A stretch of DNA of 64,000 nucleotides, from contig AP014683.1 in assembly GCA_000828975.1 (NCBI GenBank), positions 2,623,700-2,687,699 of the forward strand, in the 5' to 3' direction. The notes below the pieces were generated by a model that worked only from the letters and a program-made list of their open reading frames with translations, was not told the origin of the DNA and searched no databases. The position numbers and the translations under genes were made by a program. Positions 29,201 through 39,218 of the stretch are shown in pieces. Each line of letters starts with the position of its first letter. Within the stretch, counting starts at the first letter, position 1. The DNA is from Burkholderiales bacterium GJ-E10 (GTDB lineage Bacteria > Pseudomonadota > Gammaproteobacteria > Burkholderiales > Burkholderiaceae_F).

Positions 29201-30588
29201 CACGGCTGGGCCACGGCGACGGACTGGGGGCTGGTTCCGGCGAGGAACGGCGATCCCGTGACCGGCGCGAGCGCACCCGTGGTTGCGTCGACGCGATAGG
29301 CCGAAACGGTGTTGTCCCCGACGTTCGACACATACGCGAAGGTCGCGGAAGGGTCGAGCGCGACGGAGATGGCGAGATTCCCGGCCGCGAACGGTGAACC
29401 CGCCACCGGCGTGAGCGCGCCGGTCGTCGCATCGATGTGGTACGCCGAGACGGCGTTGTTGCCGTTGTCCGCGATATAGGCGAACGTCCCGGCAGGGCTG
29501 ACCGCGACGGAATTGGGACCGCTGCCCGCGACGAACGGAGAGCCTGCCACCGGCGTGAGCGCGCCGGTCGTCGGGTCGATGAGGTAGGCCGAAACCGTGC
29601 CGTCGCCTACGTTCGCGACATATGCGAGGGTGCCGGCGGCATTGAGCGCAATCGAAATCGGAGAATTCCCTGCGGCGAATGGTGATCCGGGCACCGGTAT
29701 GAGCGCGCCGCCCGCGCCGATGCGGTAGACGGAGACGTCGTTGCTGCCCTGGTTCGCCACAAAGGCAAAGGTTCCGGCAGCGTTGACGGCGACAGAGTCG
29801 GGGCCGGTTCCCGCGGCAAACGGCGACCCCGGCACCGCAGTCAGTGCACCCGTCACCGGGTCGACGCCGTACGCCGAAATGTTGCCGCCATTGTTCGCAA
29901 CATAGACGAAGGTTCCCGCCGCACTGACCGCGACGGCTTGCGGGTTGGTTCCGGCCGGGAAGGGCGATCCCGGAACCTGCACAAGCGCTCCGGTGGCCGA
30001 ATCGATGCGGTAGACCGATACGGTGTCGTCGTTGACGTTCGCGGCAAACGCCAACGTTCCGCTGACGTTGGTCGTGATCGCGTACGGACCCCGCCCCCCT
30101 GGAAACGGCGATCCTGAAACCGGCGCCAGCGCGCCCGTCGCCGCATCGATGCGGTACGCGGAGACATCATTGCTCCCGACGTTCGCAACGTACACGAACT
30201 CGGGACCCGCGGAACAGGAAACGGCCACCCCCGTCACGGGGCCGCTTGCCGTCCCCGCGCCGTGGGTCACGGAACAGATTTCATGCAGCGGCTGGGCCAG
30301 CACGGTGACACCGTATGCCGAACCAGCCGGAACGCCTTTCGAGAAGGTGAATGCGCCGTTGGCGGTGCGCGCGAGATCGTCCGACCCGTTGTCCTGCAGG
30401 GTCACGGTGGCACCGGGAGTCAATCCGGTGAGCGATCCCGAAACCGCGTACTGCTGGACCGTTGACGGAAGCGATGCGCTCGCGGAATTGCCGTCGCCGT
30501 CAAGGTCCAGATCGCCGCCGCCACAGGCGAGCAGCGATGCCGTCATGACGAACGTCAACACCGCGCGAGGCAAGACATCGCGGTTCAT
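29200..30588 (-). CDS. seven-bladed lactonase-type propeller lipoprotein
   Basis: This 462-aa lipoprotein (lipobox SLLAC, Cys near residue 22) has one roughly 85-aa N-domain (VSGSLTGLTPGATVTLQDN, then the ICSVTHGAGT Cys motif). Exactly seven beta-propeller repeats follow, each like FVYVANxGSNDVSAYRIDxxTGAL, VPGSPFxAG, SVAVxxAGT. Seven blades are usual for lactonase-like (PF10282-type) propellers. Start ATG 30588 has a good GGAAAGGA upstream. It is a paralogue of the 30669 and 25499 genes and is probably in one operon with them. No catalytic site for a lactonase can be assigned. Confidence 0.87.
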   Translation of the reverse strand: MNRDVLPRAVLTFVMTASLLACGGGDLDLDGDGNSASASLPSTVQQYAVSGSLTGLTPGATVTLQDNGSDDLARTANGAFTFSKGVPAGSAYGVTVLAQPLHEICSVTHGAGTASGPVTGVAVSCSAGPEFVYVANVGSNDVSAYRIDAATGALAPVSGSPFPGGRGPYAITTNVSGTLAFAANVNDDTVSVYRIDSATGALVQVPGSPFPAGTNPQAVAVSAAGTFVYVANNGGNISAYGVDPVTGALTAVPGSPFAAGTGPDSVAVNAAGTFAFVANQGSNDVSVYRIGAGGALIPVPGSPFAAGNSPISIALNAAGTLAYVANVGDGTVSAYLIDPTTGALTPVAGSPFVAGSGPNSVAVSPAGTFAYIADNGNNAVSAYHIDATTGALTPVAGSPFAAGNLAISVALDPSATFAYVSNVGDNTVSAYRVDATTGALAPVTGSPFLAGTSPQSVAVAQP

Positions 30589-30668
30589 TGCGGTCCTTTC
30601 CGGGATCGGCGCGACGGCACCGCACCAACGACCACGTCCTCTCCGGCGCACCGATTCCGGCCCGGCAC

Positions 30669-32042
30669 TCACGGTTGCGCCACGGCGACGGACTGAGGGC
30701 CGCTTCCCGCCGCGAACGGCGAGCCCGCCAAGGAGCTAAGCGCACCGGTGGTCGCATCGATGCGGTAGCCGGAGACGCCGCCGCCCTGGTTCGCGACATA
30801 GACGAAGGTTCCGGAGGGACTGACTGCGGCGGAGATGGGGGAGTTTCCCGCCGCGACCGCCGAGCCCACCGGGGTAAGCGTGCCGGTTGTCGCATCGATG
30901 CTGCAGGCCAGGACGCTGTTGCTGCCGTTGCCCACCACGTAGGCGAAGGTGCCGGCGGGACTGATCGCGATCGCGGCGGGGTTGCTTCCGGTCGCGACCG
31001 CCGAACCCACCGGCGTAAGTGCGCCGGTCGTCTGGTCGATGCCGTAGGCTGCAACGCCCCCGTTCAGGTTCGCCACGTAGGCGAAAGTTCCGGCCGGGTT
31101 CACCGCGATGCCATGGGGATTGTTGCCGGTCGCAAACGGCGATCCGGTCATCAACGTGAGCGCACCGGTCGTCGCGTCAGCGGTGTACGCCGTTACACCG
31201 CCGTTGAAGTTCGCCACGTAGACGAAGGTTCCCGCCGGATTGAGGGCGACGGGGCCGGGAAACGAAAGCCCTCCGCCACTGTACGGCGACCCGGCGACCG
31301 CCGTAAGGGCTCCGGTTGTCGCATCGATGGCGAAAACCGAAACGGTCTGATTGGAATCACCCGTCACATAAGCGAAGGTATCGCTGGCGTTGATCGTGAT
31401 GGAGACGGGACCGGTACCGGTGCCCATCGCGAACGGCGAGCCCGCCACGGGCGTGAGCGCCCCGGTCGTCGCATCGATGGCGTAGACCGAAATGCTGTCG
31501 CCGCCGGAGTTCACCACATAGGCGAAGGTGCCGGCGGGGTTGACCGCAATGGACGTGGGACTCGTATAGGCGCCCGTCGCGAACGGTGAGCCCGGCACGG
31601 GCGTAAGCGCCCCGGTCGCCGCATCGACGGCATAGGCCGAAACCGTATCGTCGGTCCGGTTCGCGACATAGACGAACTGCGGTCCCGCCGAGCATGTCAC
31701 GGCCACGCCGGTCCCATTGGTGCCGGCCGTGCCGCTGCCGTTGGTTACCGAGCAGGTTTCATGCAGGGGATCGGTCGGAACCGTGACGCGGTATGCAGAA
31801 CCCGCAGCGACGTCCTGCGGGAACGTGAAGGTCCCGTTGGCGGTGACGGTGAGATTGTCGGCGCCGTTGTCCTGCAGCACCACCGACGTTCCGGGCGACA
31901 GGCCCGTGATCGTTCCCGAAATCTGCACTTTCTGCACCGCCGGAACGGACGGCGCCGCACTCCCTCCGCCGCCGCAGGCGGCGAGCAGGGAAGCCGTCAT
32001 GCCCAGCGCCAGCGCGACGCGCAACGTAACCGCTCCGTTCAT
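30669..32042 (-). CDS. seven-bladed propeller lipoprotein, first of the cluster
   Basis: This 457-aa lipoprotein (SLLAACGGGG lipobox, Cys near residue 23) has one N-domain (ISGTITGLSPGTSVVLQDN, ETCSVTNGSGT) and seven propeller repeats. It has the same build as the 29200 gene but different enough sequence to be an older paralogue; two blades end GSAVATG instead of GSPFAAG. It is the promoter-proximal gene of the lipoprotein cluster and diverges from the two-component system at 32259. Start ATG 32042 follows AGAGGA. Confidence 0.87.
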   Translation of the reverse strand: MNGAVTLRVALALGMTASLLAACGGGGSAAPSVPAVQKVQISGTITGLSPGTSVVLQDNGADNLTVTANGTFTFPQDVAAGSAYRVTVPTDPLHETCSVTNGSGTAGTNGTGVAVTCSAGPQFVYVANRTDDTVSAYAVDAATGALTPVPGSPFATGAYTSPTSIAVNPAGTFAYVVNSGGDSISVYAIDATTGALTPVAGSPFAMGTGTGPVSITINASDTFAYVTGDSNQTVSVFAIDATTGALTAVAGSPYSGGGLSFPGPVALNPAGTFVYVANFNGGVTAYTADATTGALTLMTGSPFATGNNPHGIAVNPAGTFAYVANLNGGVAAYGIDQTTGALTPVGSAVATGSNPAAIAISPAGTFAYVVGNGSNSVLACSIDATTGTLTPVGSAVAAGNSPISAAVSPSGTFVYVANQGGGVSGYRIDATTGALSSLAGSPFAAGSGPQSVAVAQP

Positions 32043-32258
32043 CGTGATCCTCTATGGCTGGCCGTGAATGAAAGGCGGCGATCCTAGAGGCGTCGGATCG
32101 CACCGTCTGTCCATAGAAATGGGGACACCGGGGCGGACCGCCGTCGCGCAGCACCGTTCCCGGTTGCGGCCGGTGCCACATGACCGTCGATGCGCCGGCA
32201 ACGACGCCGCCGGATGCCGTAAGCTCCCGGCGGAACGGGACCCCACGAAGGTGACTGG

Positions 32259-32942
32259 ATGCAATCGCGCTCGCAGGATCCGCGCATTCGCGTGGCTCTG
32301 GTTGAGGATGAAATCGATTTTCAAGATACGTTGATCGAAGCCGTCCAGGTCGCGAACGACCTCGATCTGCTGGGTGTGGCGGCATCGCGTGCCGACGCGC
32401 TGCAGATGCTACGGACGGTGCAGGCGGACGTGCTGGTGGTCGATCTCGGCCTGCCGGACGGTTCCGGAATCGACGTGATCCGGGTCGCCCACGAGAAAGC
32501 GCCCGCATGCGCGATCATGGTCTACACGATCTTCGACAACGAGAACGACGTCATCCGGTCGCTCGAAGCCGGTGCGTCGGGTTATCTCATCAAGGACGAC
32601 ACGCCCGTGGACATGGCCAACGGCATCCGCATCCTGCACGCCGGCGGCAGCCTGATCAGTCCCTTGATCGCGCGCCAGATCCTGGTGCGTTTTCGCGAGG
32701 ACAAGACGTCGGGGCAGCCCGAACCGTCTTCACAGGTCAGTCTGTCCGGTCGCGAGCGGGAGGTGCTGCTGTACATCACCAAGGGCTTCACGTCCGACGA
32801 GATCGCGACCCTGCTCTCGGTTTCGCGGCACACGGTGCTCACCTACGTGCGGCGCATCTACGCGAAACTGAACGTGACCTCCAAGGCGGAGGCGATCTAC
32901 GAGGCGCGCTACCTCGGCATCGTACGAGAGCCGAACGAATGA
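32259..32942 (+). CDS. NarL/LuxR-type response regulator
   Basis: This 227-aa protein has a receiver domain with acidic pocket EDE (residues 16-18), phospho-acceptor Asp62 (VVDLGLPDG) and the conserved Lys of the YLIKDD motif. A C-terminal LuxR helix-turn-helix follows (LSGREREVLLYITKGFTSDEIA, given as residues about 160-181, then SRHTVLTYVRRIYAKL). Start ATG 32259 has GAAGG upstream. The stop overlaps the start of the kinase gene (ATGA). The gene diverges from the lipoprotein cluster across 216 bp, so that cluster is a plausible target. Confidence 0.93.
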   Translation: MQSRSQDPRIRVALVEDEIDFQDTLIEAVQVANDLDLLGVAASRADALQMLRTVQADVLVVDLGLPDGSGIDVIRVAHEKAPACAIMVYTIFDNENDVIRSLEAGASGYLIKDDTPVDMANGIRILHAGGSLISPLIARQILVRFREDKTSGQPEPSSQVSLSGREREVLLYITKGFTSDEIATLLSVSRHTVLTYVRRIYAKLNVTSKAEAIYEARYLGIVREPNE

Positions 32943-34243
32943 CTTCGACCGTCCACGCCGCACCCCGCCTCGGCCGGAATCCGGTGCGTCGCGTGCGCAT
33001 GCTCATCCCCGACCCCGCCACGGAGCGGCCGTTGTTCGAGATGATGGTGCGATCGGTGCTCCATGGCGCACGTACCGGCCTGTACGGCGGCTCGGTCATG
33101 GCGGTCAGCATCGCCTGGATGTTCGCGGAGGAATGGCGGCGGCGGGATTTCTCTCTGTGGTTCGGCGCGCTCGCGCTCTCGGTGCTGCTGCGCGGGCGGC
33201 TGCTGCGCGCCTGGAGCGCGTCTTCCGTCCGGCTGGAGCGGCGCCACGTCCACATCCTGACGGCGGTCTATGGGGCCGTCGGCGCCCTCTGGGGAATTGC
33301 CGGTTGGGTTTTCAACCACCCGGGTCCGGGGCGCTGGGAGGAATTCGCCCTGCTGACCTGCCAGTATCTGCTGCTCGTCAGCTCGGCAGTCGCCCTATCG
33401 GGCTACCTGCCGGTCTACGCGGCATTCTCCACGACGCTGTGCATCCTGATCCCGGTGCCGTGGATGATCGGCGGATCCCGCGAGGGCATGATCGTCAGCA
33501 TCGGAACGGCAGCCACCTTCGTCAGCGGCCTCAGTTTTGCGCTCCATCACGCACGGCTCCAGATGGAATCGATCAGGATGCGCTTCGAACTCCTGGCGAG
33601 CGACGCGCAGATGCGCGAAGTGGAGCGGGCGCGCATCCTGAGCGAGGAGCGGCAACGGCTGATGCAGGATATGCACGACGGATTGGGTTCCTCCCTGGTC
33701 AGCACCTTGCGCGCGATGGAACGGGGAGAGCTGGAGAGCGGCAGTGCCGCACGGATGATCCGGACCTGTCTCGACGACCTCAAGCTGGTGATCGATTCGA
33801 TGGAGTCGGTCGACGCCGATCTGCTGCTCCTGCTGGCCACGTTGCGAAACCGCCTGGGTCCGCGCCTGAAGGCGAGCGGCATCGCGCTGCGCTGGGATAT
33901 CACGGACATTCCCGAACTCCCGTGGCTCGACGCAAGGAACGCCTTGCACATCCTGCGGATCCTGCAGGAGGCGTTCACCAACATCGTCCAGCACGCCGGC
34001 GCCACGGAAATCCGCGTGGCGACCTGGGCGGCGGATGGACACGTCGGCATCGACATCGCCGACAACGGACGGGGATTTCCGCCCGACACCGCCGGCAACG
34101 GCACCGGCAAGGGGCTGGCGAACCAGAGGCGGCGGGCGGAATCGATCGGCGCGTCCATCACCTGGGCCTCCGGGAACCACGGCACACGCGTCACGCTCGC
34201 ATTGCCGATCCACGGAAAGCCGATCGATGGAGAAGCGAGGTGA
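32939..34243 (+). CDS. sensor histidine kinase, NarX/DesK type
   Basis: This 434-aa membrane kinase has five or six hydrophobic helices in residues about 45-205 and no large periplasmic sensor. It then has a HisKA_3 dimerisation domain with the phospho-acceptor His in MQDMHDGLGSSL (about residue 246). The HATPase domain has QEAFTNIVQHAGA (N box) and DNGRGF and GKGLANQ boxes. This architecture pairs with NarL-type regulators, and the gene overlaps its partner's stop codon. The signal is probably sensed within or at the membrane. Confidence 0.93.
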   Translation: MTSTVHAAPRLGRNPVRRVRMLIPDPATERPLFEMMVRSVLHGARTGLYGGSVMAVSIAWMFAEEWRRRDFSLWFGALALSVLLRGRLLRAWSASSVRLERRHVHILTAVYGAVGALWGIAGWVFNHPGPGRWEEFALLTCQYLLLVSSAVALSGYLPVYAAFSTTLCILIPVPWMIGGSREGMIVSIGTAATFVSGLSFALHHARLQMESIRMRFELLASDAQMREVERARILSEERQRLMQDMHDGLGSSLVSTLRAMERGELESGSAARMIRTCLDDLKLVIDSMESVDADLLLLLATLRNRLGPRLKASGIALRWDITDIPELPWLDARNALHILRILQEAFTNIVQHAGATEIRVATWAADGHVGIDIADNGRGFPPDTAGNGTGKGLANQRRRAESIGASITWASGNHGTRVTLALPIHGKPIDGEAR

Positions 34244-34426
34244 ATCCGCCCGGCGGCACCTGGCTTCTGCAAGCGAGCCACGGCCGTGCCGCTACCCGTG
34301 CGGCTCGCGCGCGGGGATAGGCTCGCGCAAAGCCGCACTTGCCTGGAGGCACCTCGCCGGCGCACAGTTCCAACCGTGGCCGCGCCCACGAGGGTGCGAA
34401 ATTTTTGCGGGTCCCGGGAGACTGCC

Positions 34427-35452
34427 ATGAGCGTGCCAAGCGAACTGCAAGCGACCGTGGATGCGTTGACCCAGCCGGGGCGGGGCATCCTGGCCGCCGA
34501 CGAGAGTGCGCCCACGATCGCAAAGCGCCTCCAGGCAATCGGCCTGGAATCAACGCCCGCGATCCGCAATGCCTATCGCGCGCTGCTGCTGACGACCGCA
34601 GGATTGGGCGAATTCATCGGCGGTGTCATCCTGTTCGAAGAAACGCTCGGACAGAAGAGCGCTGACGGGACTCCCTTGCCGCAATGCGCGATTCGCCAGG
34701 GTATCGTTCCGGGAATCAAGGTCGATGCGGGAAAGATTCCGCTCGCGCACGCCCCCGGCGACGAGATCACGCAGGGTCTCGACGGCCTCGCGAAGCGCCT
34801 GGAGGATTACAAGCAACGCGGCGCGCGCTTTGCCAAGTGGCGCGCCGTCTACCACGTCTCCGAACGGCTGCCGAGCCGGCTCGCGATCGAAGCCAACGCC
34901 GAGGGCCTGGCGCGGTATGCCGCGATTTGTCAGGAATGCGGGGTCGTGCCGATCGTCGAACCCGAAGTGCTGCTCGACGGCGACCACACGATCGAGCGCT
35001 GCGCCGAGGTGACCGAGGCGGTGCTGCACGCGGTCTTCCACGCCCTGCATCGCCATCACGTGGTTCTGGAGCACATGCTGCTGAAGCCGAGCATGGTGCT
35101 GCCGGGAAAGGAAAACGCCCGCAAAGCGTCGCCCGGTGAGATTGCGGAATGGACGATCCGCGTCTTGCGACGTGCGGTACCGGCCGCGGTGCCAGGGATC
35201 TATTTTCTTTCGGGCGGGCAGACTCCGCGGGAAGCAACGGCGAACCTCGACGCGATCAACCGATTGGCGCCGCAGCCGTGGCATCTGCGCTTTTCCTACG
35301 GGCGCGCGCTGCAGGACCCGGTGCTGCGCGCATGGCGCGGCCAGCCGGCAAACATGGCCCTTGCGCAGCAGGCGCTGCTCGCGCGGGCGCGACTCAACAG
35401 CGCGGCGAGCCAAGGGCGATACGAGGCATCGAGGGAACCCGCGCCTGCGTAG
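34427..35452 (+). CDS. class I fructose-bisphosphate aldolase
   Basis: This 341-aa enzyme has GRGILAADES near the N-terminus (residues about 18-27), the Schiff-base Lys in HMLLKPSMVLPG (about residue 226) and the LSGGQTPREA phosphate loop (about 264-273). It cleaves fructose-1,6-bisphosphate to dihydroxyacetone phosphate and glyceraldehyde-3-phosphate. The animal/plant-type class I enzyme is less common in bacteria than class II but is well known in proteobacteria. Start ATG 34427 has GGGAG upstream. It is convergent with the ABC permease gene, 16 bp away. Confidence 0.94.
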   Translation: MSVPSELQATVDALTQPGRGILAADESAPTIAKRLQAIGLESTPAIRNAYRALLLTTAGLGEFIGGVILFEETLGQKSADGTPLPQCAIRQGIVPGIKVDAGKIPLAHAPGDEITQGLDGLAKRLEDYKQRGARFAKWRAVYHVSERLPSRLAIEANAEGLARYAAICQECGVVPIVEPEVLLDGDHTIERCAEVTEAVLHAVFHALHRHHVVLEHMLLKPSMVLPGKENARKASPGEIAEWTIRVLRRAVPAAVPGIYFLSGGQTPREATANLDAINRLAPQPWHLRFSYGRALQDPVLRAWRGQPANMALAQQALLARARLNSAASQGRYEASREPAPA

Positions 35453-35455
35453 GAG

Positions 35456-35469
35456 GGCCGGCGCCGGCC
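35456..35469. terminator. possible bidirectional terminator between convergent genes
   Basis: A fully self-complementary 14-bp GC palindrome GGCCGGCGCCGGCC lies exactly between the convergent aldolase and ABC permease genes, its last base being the first base of the permease stop codon. Only a weak T-rich tail (TATTT) follows on the plus strand, so terminator function is tentative. Confidence 0.35.
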
Positions 35470-36230
35470 TATTTCCGCAGGCGATATCCCGTTCGGAAGA
35501 TCCAGGCGATGATCGCCAGGGCGACGACGGCGAAGGTTCCGATCATCACCACGCTCGTCGTCAGGCTGACGTCCCCGTGCTCATAGAAGCTCCAGCGAAA
35601 GCCGCTGATCAGGTAGACGACCGGGTTGATCATCGATACCCGGTACCAGAACGGCGGGAGCATCTTGATCGAATAGAAGCTGCCGCCGAGGAACGTCAGC
35701 GGCGTAATGATCAGCAACGGGATCAGCTGCAGCTTTTCAAAGCCATCGGCCCAGATGCCGATGATGAAACCCAACAGGCTGAAGGTGACGCTCGTCATGG
35801 TCAGGAAGAACAGCATCCATATCGGGTGCATCACGCGCATCGGCACGAAAAATGCCGCCGTCGCGAGCACGATCGCGCCGATCATCACCGACTTGGTGGC
35901 GGCGGCGCCGACATACCCGAGCACGACCTCGCCGAAGGACAGCGGCGCGGACAGGATCTCGTAGATGGTGCCCGTAAAGCGCGGAAAATAGATCGCGAAC
36001 GACGCATTCGACACGCTTTGACCGAGCACCGTGAGCATGATCAGGCCTGGAACGATGAATGCGCCGTAGGGCACGCCGTTGATGTCCTGGATGCGCGACC
36101 CGATCGCCGAACCGAACACGATGAAATACAGCACGGTCGAAATGACCGGGGAGGCGACGCTCTGCCCCACCGTGCGCAGCGTGCGCGCCATCTCGAAGCG
36201 GTAGATGGCCCAGATGCCACGCACGTTCAT
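35469..36230 (-). CDS. ABC-2 type transporter permease
   Basis: This 253-aa permease has six predicted membrane helices and the ABC-2 signature region (ending in [37 protein letters not shown], here residues about 178-214). It resembles the NodJ/YadH group of multidrug or polysaccharide export permeases. Its ATG overlaps the stop of the ATPase gene (ATGA), so the two form one exporter. The substrate is unknown. Confidence 0.92.
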   Translation of the reverse strand: MNVRGIWAIYRFEMARTLRTVGQSVASPVISTVLYFIVFGSAIGSRIQDINGVPYGAFIVPGLIMLTVLGQSVSNASFAIYFPRFTGTIYEILSAPLSFGEVVLGYVGAAATKSVMIGAIVLATAAFFVPMRVMHPIWMLFFLTMTSVTFSLLGFIIGIWADGFEKLQLIPLLIITPLTFLGGSFYSIKMLPPFWYRVSMINPVVYLISGFRWSFYEHGDVSLTTSVVMIGTFAVVALAIIAWIFRTGYRLRK

Positions 36231-37156
36231 CGCGAGCCCACCAGCTGCATGAAGATTTCCTCGAGGCTGCTCTGACGGCACTCGATGTGCCGGGGGCGGA
36301 TGTCGTGGGCCCGCATGTCGTCGATCAGCGCCGACGCATCATGGGCATCCTCCTCGGCGTTGTAGGTGTAGACCAGCTTGCGGCCGTCCGCTTCGATGGT
36401 CAGATCGTAGGCGGCAAGGCCGTCCGGGATCCGCCGCACCGGCACGGGCAGAGTGAAGATCATCTGGCTCTTGCCCATCCTTTTCATCAGGGCCGCCTTC
36501 GTTTCGGTCAGGATCAGCCTGCCCTTGTCGATGACGCCGATCCGGTCGGCCATTTCTTCGGCCTCCTCGATGTAGTGCGTGGTCAGGATGATGGTCACCC
36601 CGGTGTCGCGCAGGGCGCGCACCTGGGCCCACATCGATTTGCGCAGCTCGATGTCGACGCCGGAGGTGGGCTCATCGAGAAACAGAACCTCCGGTTCGTG
36701 CGCCAGGGCCTTGGCGATCATCACGCGCCGCTTCATGCCGCCCGACAGGCGGCGGATCTGTTCGTCCTTCTTATCCCACAACGCGAGGTTCTTCAGGATC
36801 GTCTCGAGACGGGCCGGGTCGGCCGGCTTGCCGAACAGGCCCCGGCTGAAACGCACCGTGTCCCAGACGGACACGAAGGCGTCGGTGGTCAGTTCCTGGG
36901 GCACCAGGCCGATCGCCGCCCGCGCGCTGCGGTAGTCCTTGACGATGTCATGCCCGCACACGCGGATGCTTCCGCGACTGATCCGCACGATGCCGCAGAT
37001 GGCGCCGATCAGGGTGGTCTTGCCCGCGCCATTGGGGCCGAGCAAGGCGAAGATCTCCCCGCGCCGGATGTCGAGATCGATGCTGTCGAGCGCCGCAAGC
37101 CCGTTGGCATAGGTCTTGTGGAGGCCCGAGATCGAGATGGCGCTGACGCCGGTCAT
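36227..37156 (-). CDS. ABC-2 transporter ATP-binding protein
   Basis: This 309-aa ATPase has Walker [10 protein letters not shown] (about residues 41-49), a Q-loop (LVPQELT), the ABC signature LSGGMKRR (about 138-145), Walker B VLFLDEPT and the switch His (TTHYIEEAE). The roughly 90-aa C-terminal extension is usual in drug- or lipid-type exporters of this subgroup (YadG-like). ATG 37156 is preferred over the GTG two codons upstream because GGAG is then correctly spaced. It forms a two-gene operon with the permease. Confidence 0.94.
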   Translation of the reverse strand: MTGVSAISISGLHKTYANGLAALDSIDLDIRRGEIFALLGPNGAGKTTLIGAICGIVRISRGSIRVCGHDIVKDYRSARAAIGLVPQELTTDAFVSVWDTVRFSRGLFGKPADPARLETILKNLALWDKKDEQIRRLSGGMKRRVMIAKALAHEPEVLFLDEPTSGVDIELRKSMWAQVRALRDTGVTIILTTHYIEEAEEMADRIGVIDKGRLILTETKAALMKRMGKSQMIFTLPVPVRRIPDGLAAYDLTIEADGRKLVYTYNAEEDAHDASALIDDMRAHDIRPRHIECRQSSLEEIFMQLVGSR

Positions 37157-37325
37157 ATGCACTCCACTGCCTGAAGCACTCCATCCCCGACAGAAGCGTC
37201 GATGCTAGCGTATCGCCGCCGGCGAAGGGGCGACGCGCCGGGGAAGCGCCCGCTCGCGCCCCGCAGATCGCCCACGGCCGCAAGGACCTCCCGGACCGAA
37301 CCGCTGCGATATAGGATAATTACGC

Positions 37326-39215
37326 GTGGAACCAAACTCGATCGCGCCGCGTGGCGCCCTTTTTTCCGATCTCCATCTCGGCGAGGCGCTCTTGCGCGCC
37401 TTGCAGGAGGTCGGATACGAAGCCCCCTCCCCGATTCAGGCGGCGACCATCCCGCGCATCCTCGAAGGGCGGGACGTCCTAGGTCAGGCCCAGACCGGCA
37501 CCGGCAAGACGGCAGCCTTTGCGTTGCCGATTCTGGCGCGCATCGACCTGGCGGCGGGTACCCCCCAGGCGCTGGTGCTGGCGCCGACGCGCGAACTTGC
37601 CATCCAGGTCGCCGAGGCGTTTCAACGGTATGCGACCCACATGGCGGGGTTCCACGTCCTGCCGCTCTACGGCGGCCAAAGCTACGGTCCGCAGCTTTCC
37701 GCGCTCCGCCGCGGCGCCCATGTGGTGGTGGGCACCCCCGGACGGGTGATCGACCACCTGGAAAAGGGTTCGCTCGACCTGACGAACCTGCGCACGCTGG
37801 TGCTCGACGAGGCCGACGAAATGCTGCGCATGGGCTTCATCGATGACGTCGAACGCATCCTGCAAAGCGCGCCGGCGCAACGGCAGACCGCCCTGTTCTC
37901 GGCCACCATGCCGGCCGAGATCAAGCGCATCACCAAGGCCTACCTGCGCGACCCGGTCGAGGTCACGGTCGCCACGCACCGGAGCACCGCCGACAACATC
38001 CGCCAGCGCTACTGGCTCGTCAGCGGCATGCACAAGCTCGACGCCCTCACCCGGATCCTCGAGGCCGAGCCCTTCGACGGCATGATCATCTTCGTGCGCA
38101 CCAAGCTCGGCGCCGACGAGCTGGCGCAGAAGCTGCAAGCGCGCGGCTTTTCCGCCGCGGCGATCCACGGCGACCTGCAACAGCAGCAGCGGGAACGCAC
38201 CATCAGCCAGCTCAAGGACGGCAGCATCGACATTCTCGTGGCGACGGACGTCGCGGCGCGCGGCCTGGACGTCGATCGCATCAGCCATGTGATCAATTTC
38301 GACGTGCCCGTCGATCCGGAAAGCTATGTCCATCGCATCGGACGCACGGGCCGCGCCGGGCGCAAGGGCGAGGCGATTCTCTTCGTCAGTCCGCGCGAGC
38401 GGGGGCTGCTGCGGGCGTTCGAGCGCTCGACGCGGCAGCCGATCTCGGTCCTGGAAATGCCGACCATCCAGGCGGTCAACGACGTGCGCATCGCCCGCTT
38501 CAAGGAGCAGATTTCCACGGCGCTGGCGAGCGGGGAACTGGAAGTCTTCACCTCGATCGTCGAGGATTTCGAGCGCGAAAACGACGTCCCCGCGGTGGAG
38601 ATCGCGGCCGCGCTTGCCAAGATGGTCCAGCGCGGGGTGCCGCTGCTGCTGGCCAAGCCCGATCGCGACGCCGTGCCCGCCCCCGTCAAGGAGCCGCCTG
38701 CCAAGGTCAGACCGGGCAGGACTGCGCCGACGGCCGCCGCGAACCGGGCGCACGCCGACGCCCCGTTCCCGGGTGCCGCCGAGGGCCCCGCCGGAACCAA
38801 GGACAAGGAGCGCGGAAGCGCAGCGGGCGTGTTTCGTGTGGAGGTCGGCAGCGCGCATGGGGTCAAGCCCGGCAATCTGGTGGGCGCGATCGCCAACGAA
38901 AGCGGGCTGGAAGCGCGGAGCATCGGCCGCATCGAGATCTTCGATACCTACAGTCTCGTCGAACTGACCACCGCCATTCCGAAACGAATCCTGGACCACC
39001 TGCGGACGGTGCAGGTGGCCGGACGCGCCTTGCACATCCGCCCCGGCGGCGAGATGCCGGTGCAGCGCGGCGCACGGCACAAGGACAAAGACACGGGCAG
39101 AGACAAGGGGGGCAAGGCCCGCGATACGGCGGAGCCGCGGAGAATGCCGGGCAAGGCCGCACAACGGCCTCGCAGCAACACGAAAGCCGGCAATACGAAG
39201 GCCAAACGGACCTAA
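37326..39215 (+). CDS. deaD: DEAD-box RNA helicase, DeaD/CsdA type
   Basis: This 629-aa helicase has a Q-motif (PSPIQAATIP), Walker A AQTGTGKT (about residues 55-62), PTRELA, GG, TPGR, VLDEADEM (DEAD box, about 160), SAT and HRIGRTGRAG motifs. After the RecA domains comes a Pro/Ala-rich linker, then a DbpA/CsdA-type RNA-binding domain (about residues 500-580). A Lys/Arg-rich tail ends in KAKRT. It unwinds rRNA and mRNA structures during ribosome assembly and cold adaptation. The start is GTG 37326; a TATAGGATAAT stretch just upstream may hold the -10 element. Confidence 0.94.
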   Translation: MEPNSIAPRGALFSDLHLGEALLRALQEVGYEAPSPIQAATIPRILEGRDVLGQAQTGTGKTAAFALPILARIDLAAGTPQALVLAPTRELAIQVAEAFQRYATHMAGFHVLPLYGGQSYGPQLSALRRGAHVVVGTPGRVIDHLEKGSLDLTNLRTLVLDEADEMLRMGFIDDVERILQSAPAQRQTALFSATMPAEIKRITKAYLRDPVEVTVATHRSTADNIRQRYWLVSGMHKLDALTRILEAEPFDGMIIFVRTKLGADELAQKLQARGFSAAAIHGDLQQQQRERTISQLKDGSIDILVATDVAARGLDVDRISHVINFDVPVDPESYVHRIGRTGRAGRKGEAILFVSPRERGLLRAFERSTRQPISVLEMPTIQAVNDVRIARFKEQISTALASGELEVFTSIVEDFERENDVPAVEIAAALAKMVQRGVPLLLAKPDRDAVPAPVKEPPAKVRPGRTAPTAAANRAHADAPFPGAAEGPAGTKDKERGSAAGVFRVEVGSAHGVKPGNLVGAIANESGLEARSIGRIEIFDTYSLVELTTAIPKRILDHLRTVQVAGRALHIRPGGEMPVQRGARHKDKDTGRDKGGKARDTAEPRRMPGKAAQRPRSNTKAGNTKAKRT

Positions 39216-39218
39216 GGC

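Noticed and set aside
26153-29299. 1048-codon plus-strand frame opposite the lipoprotein genes
   Set aside because: The minus-strand genes have signal peptides, lipoboxes and propeller repeats. The plus-strand frame is only their mirror and shows repeats because the DNA repeats.
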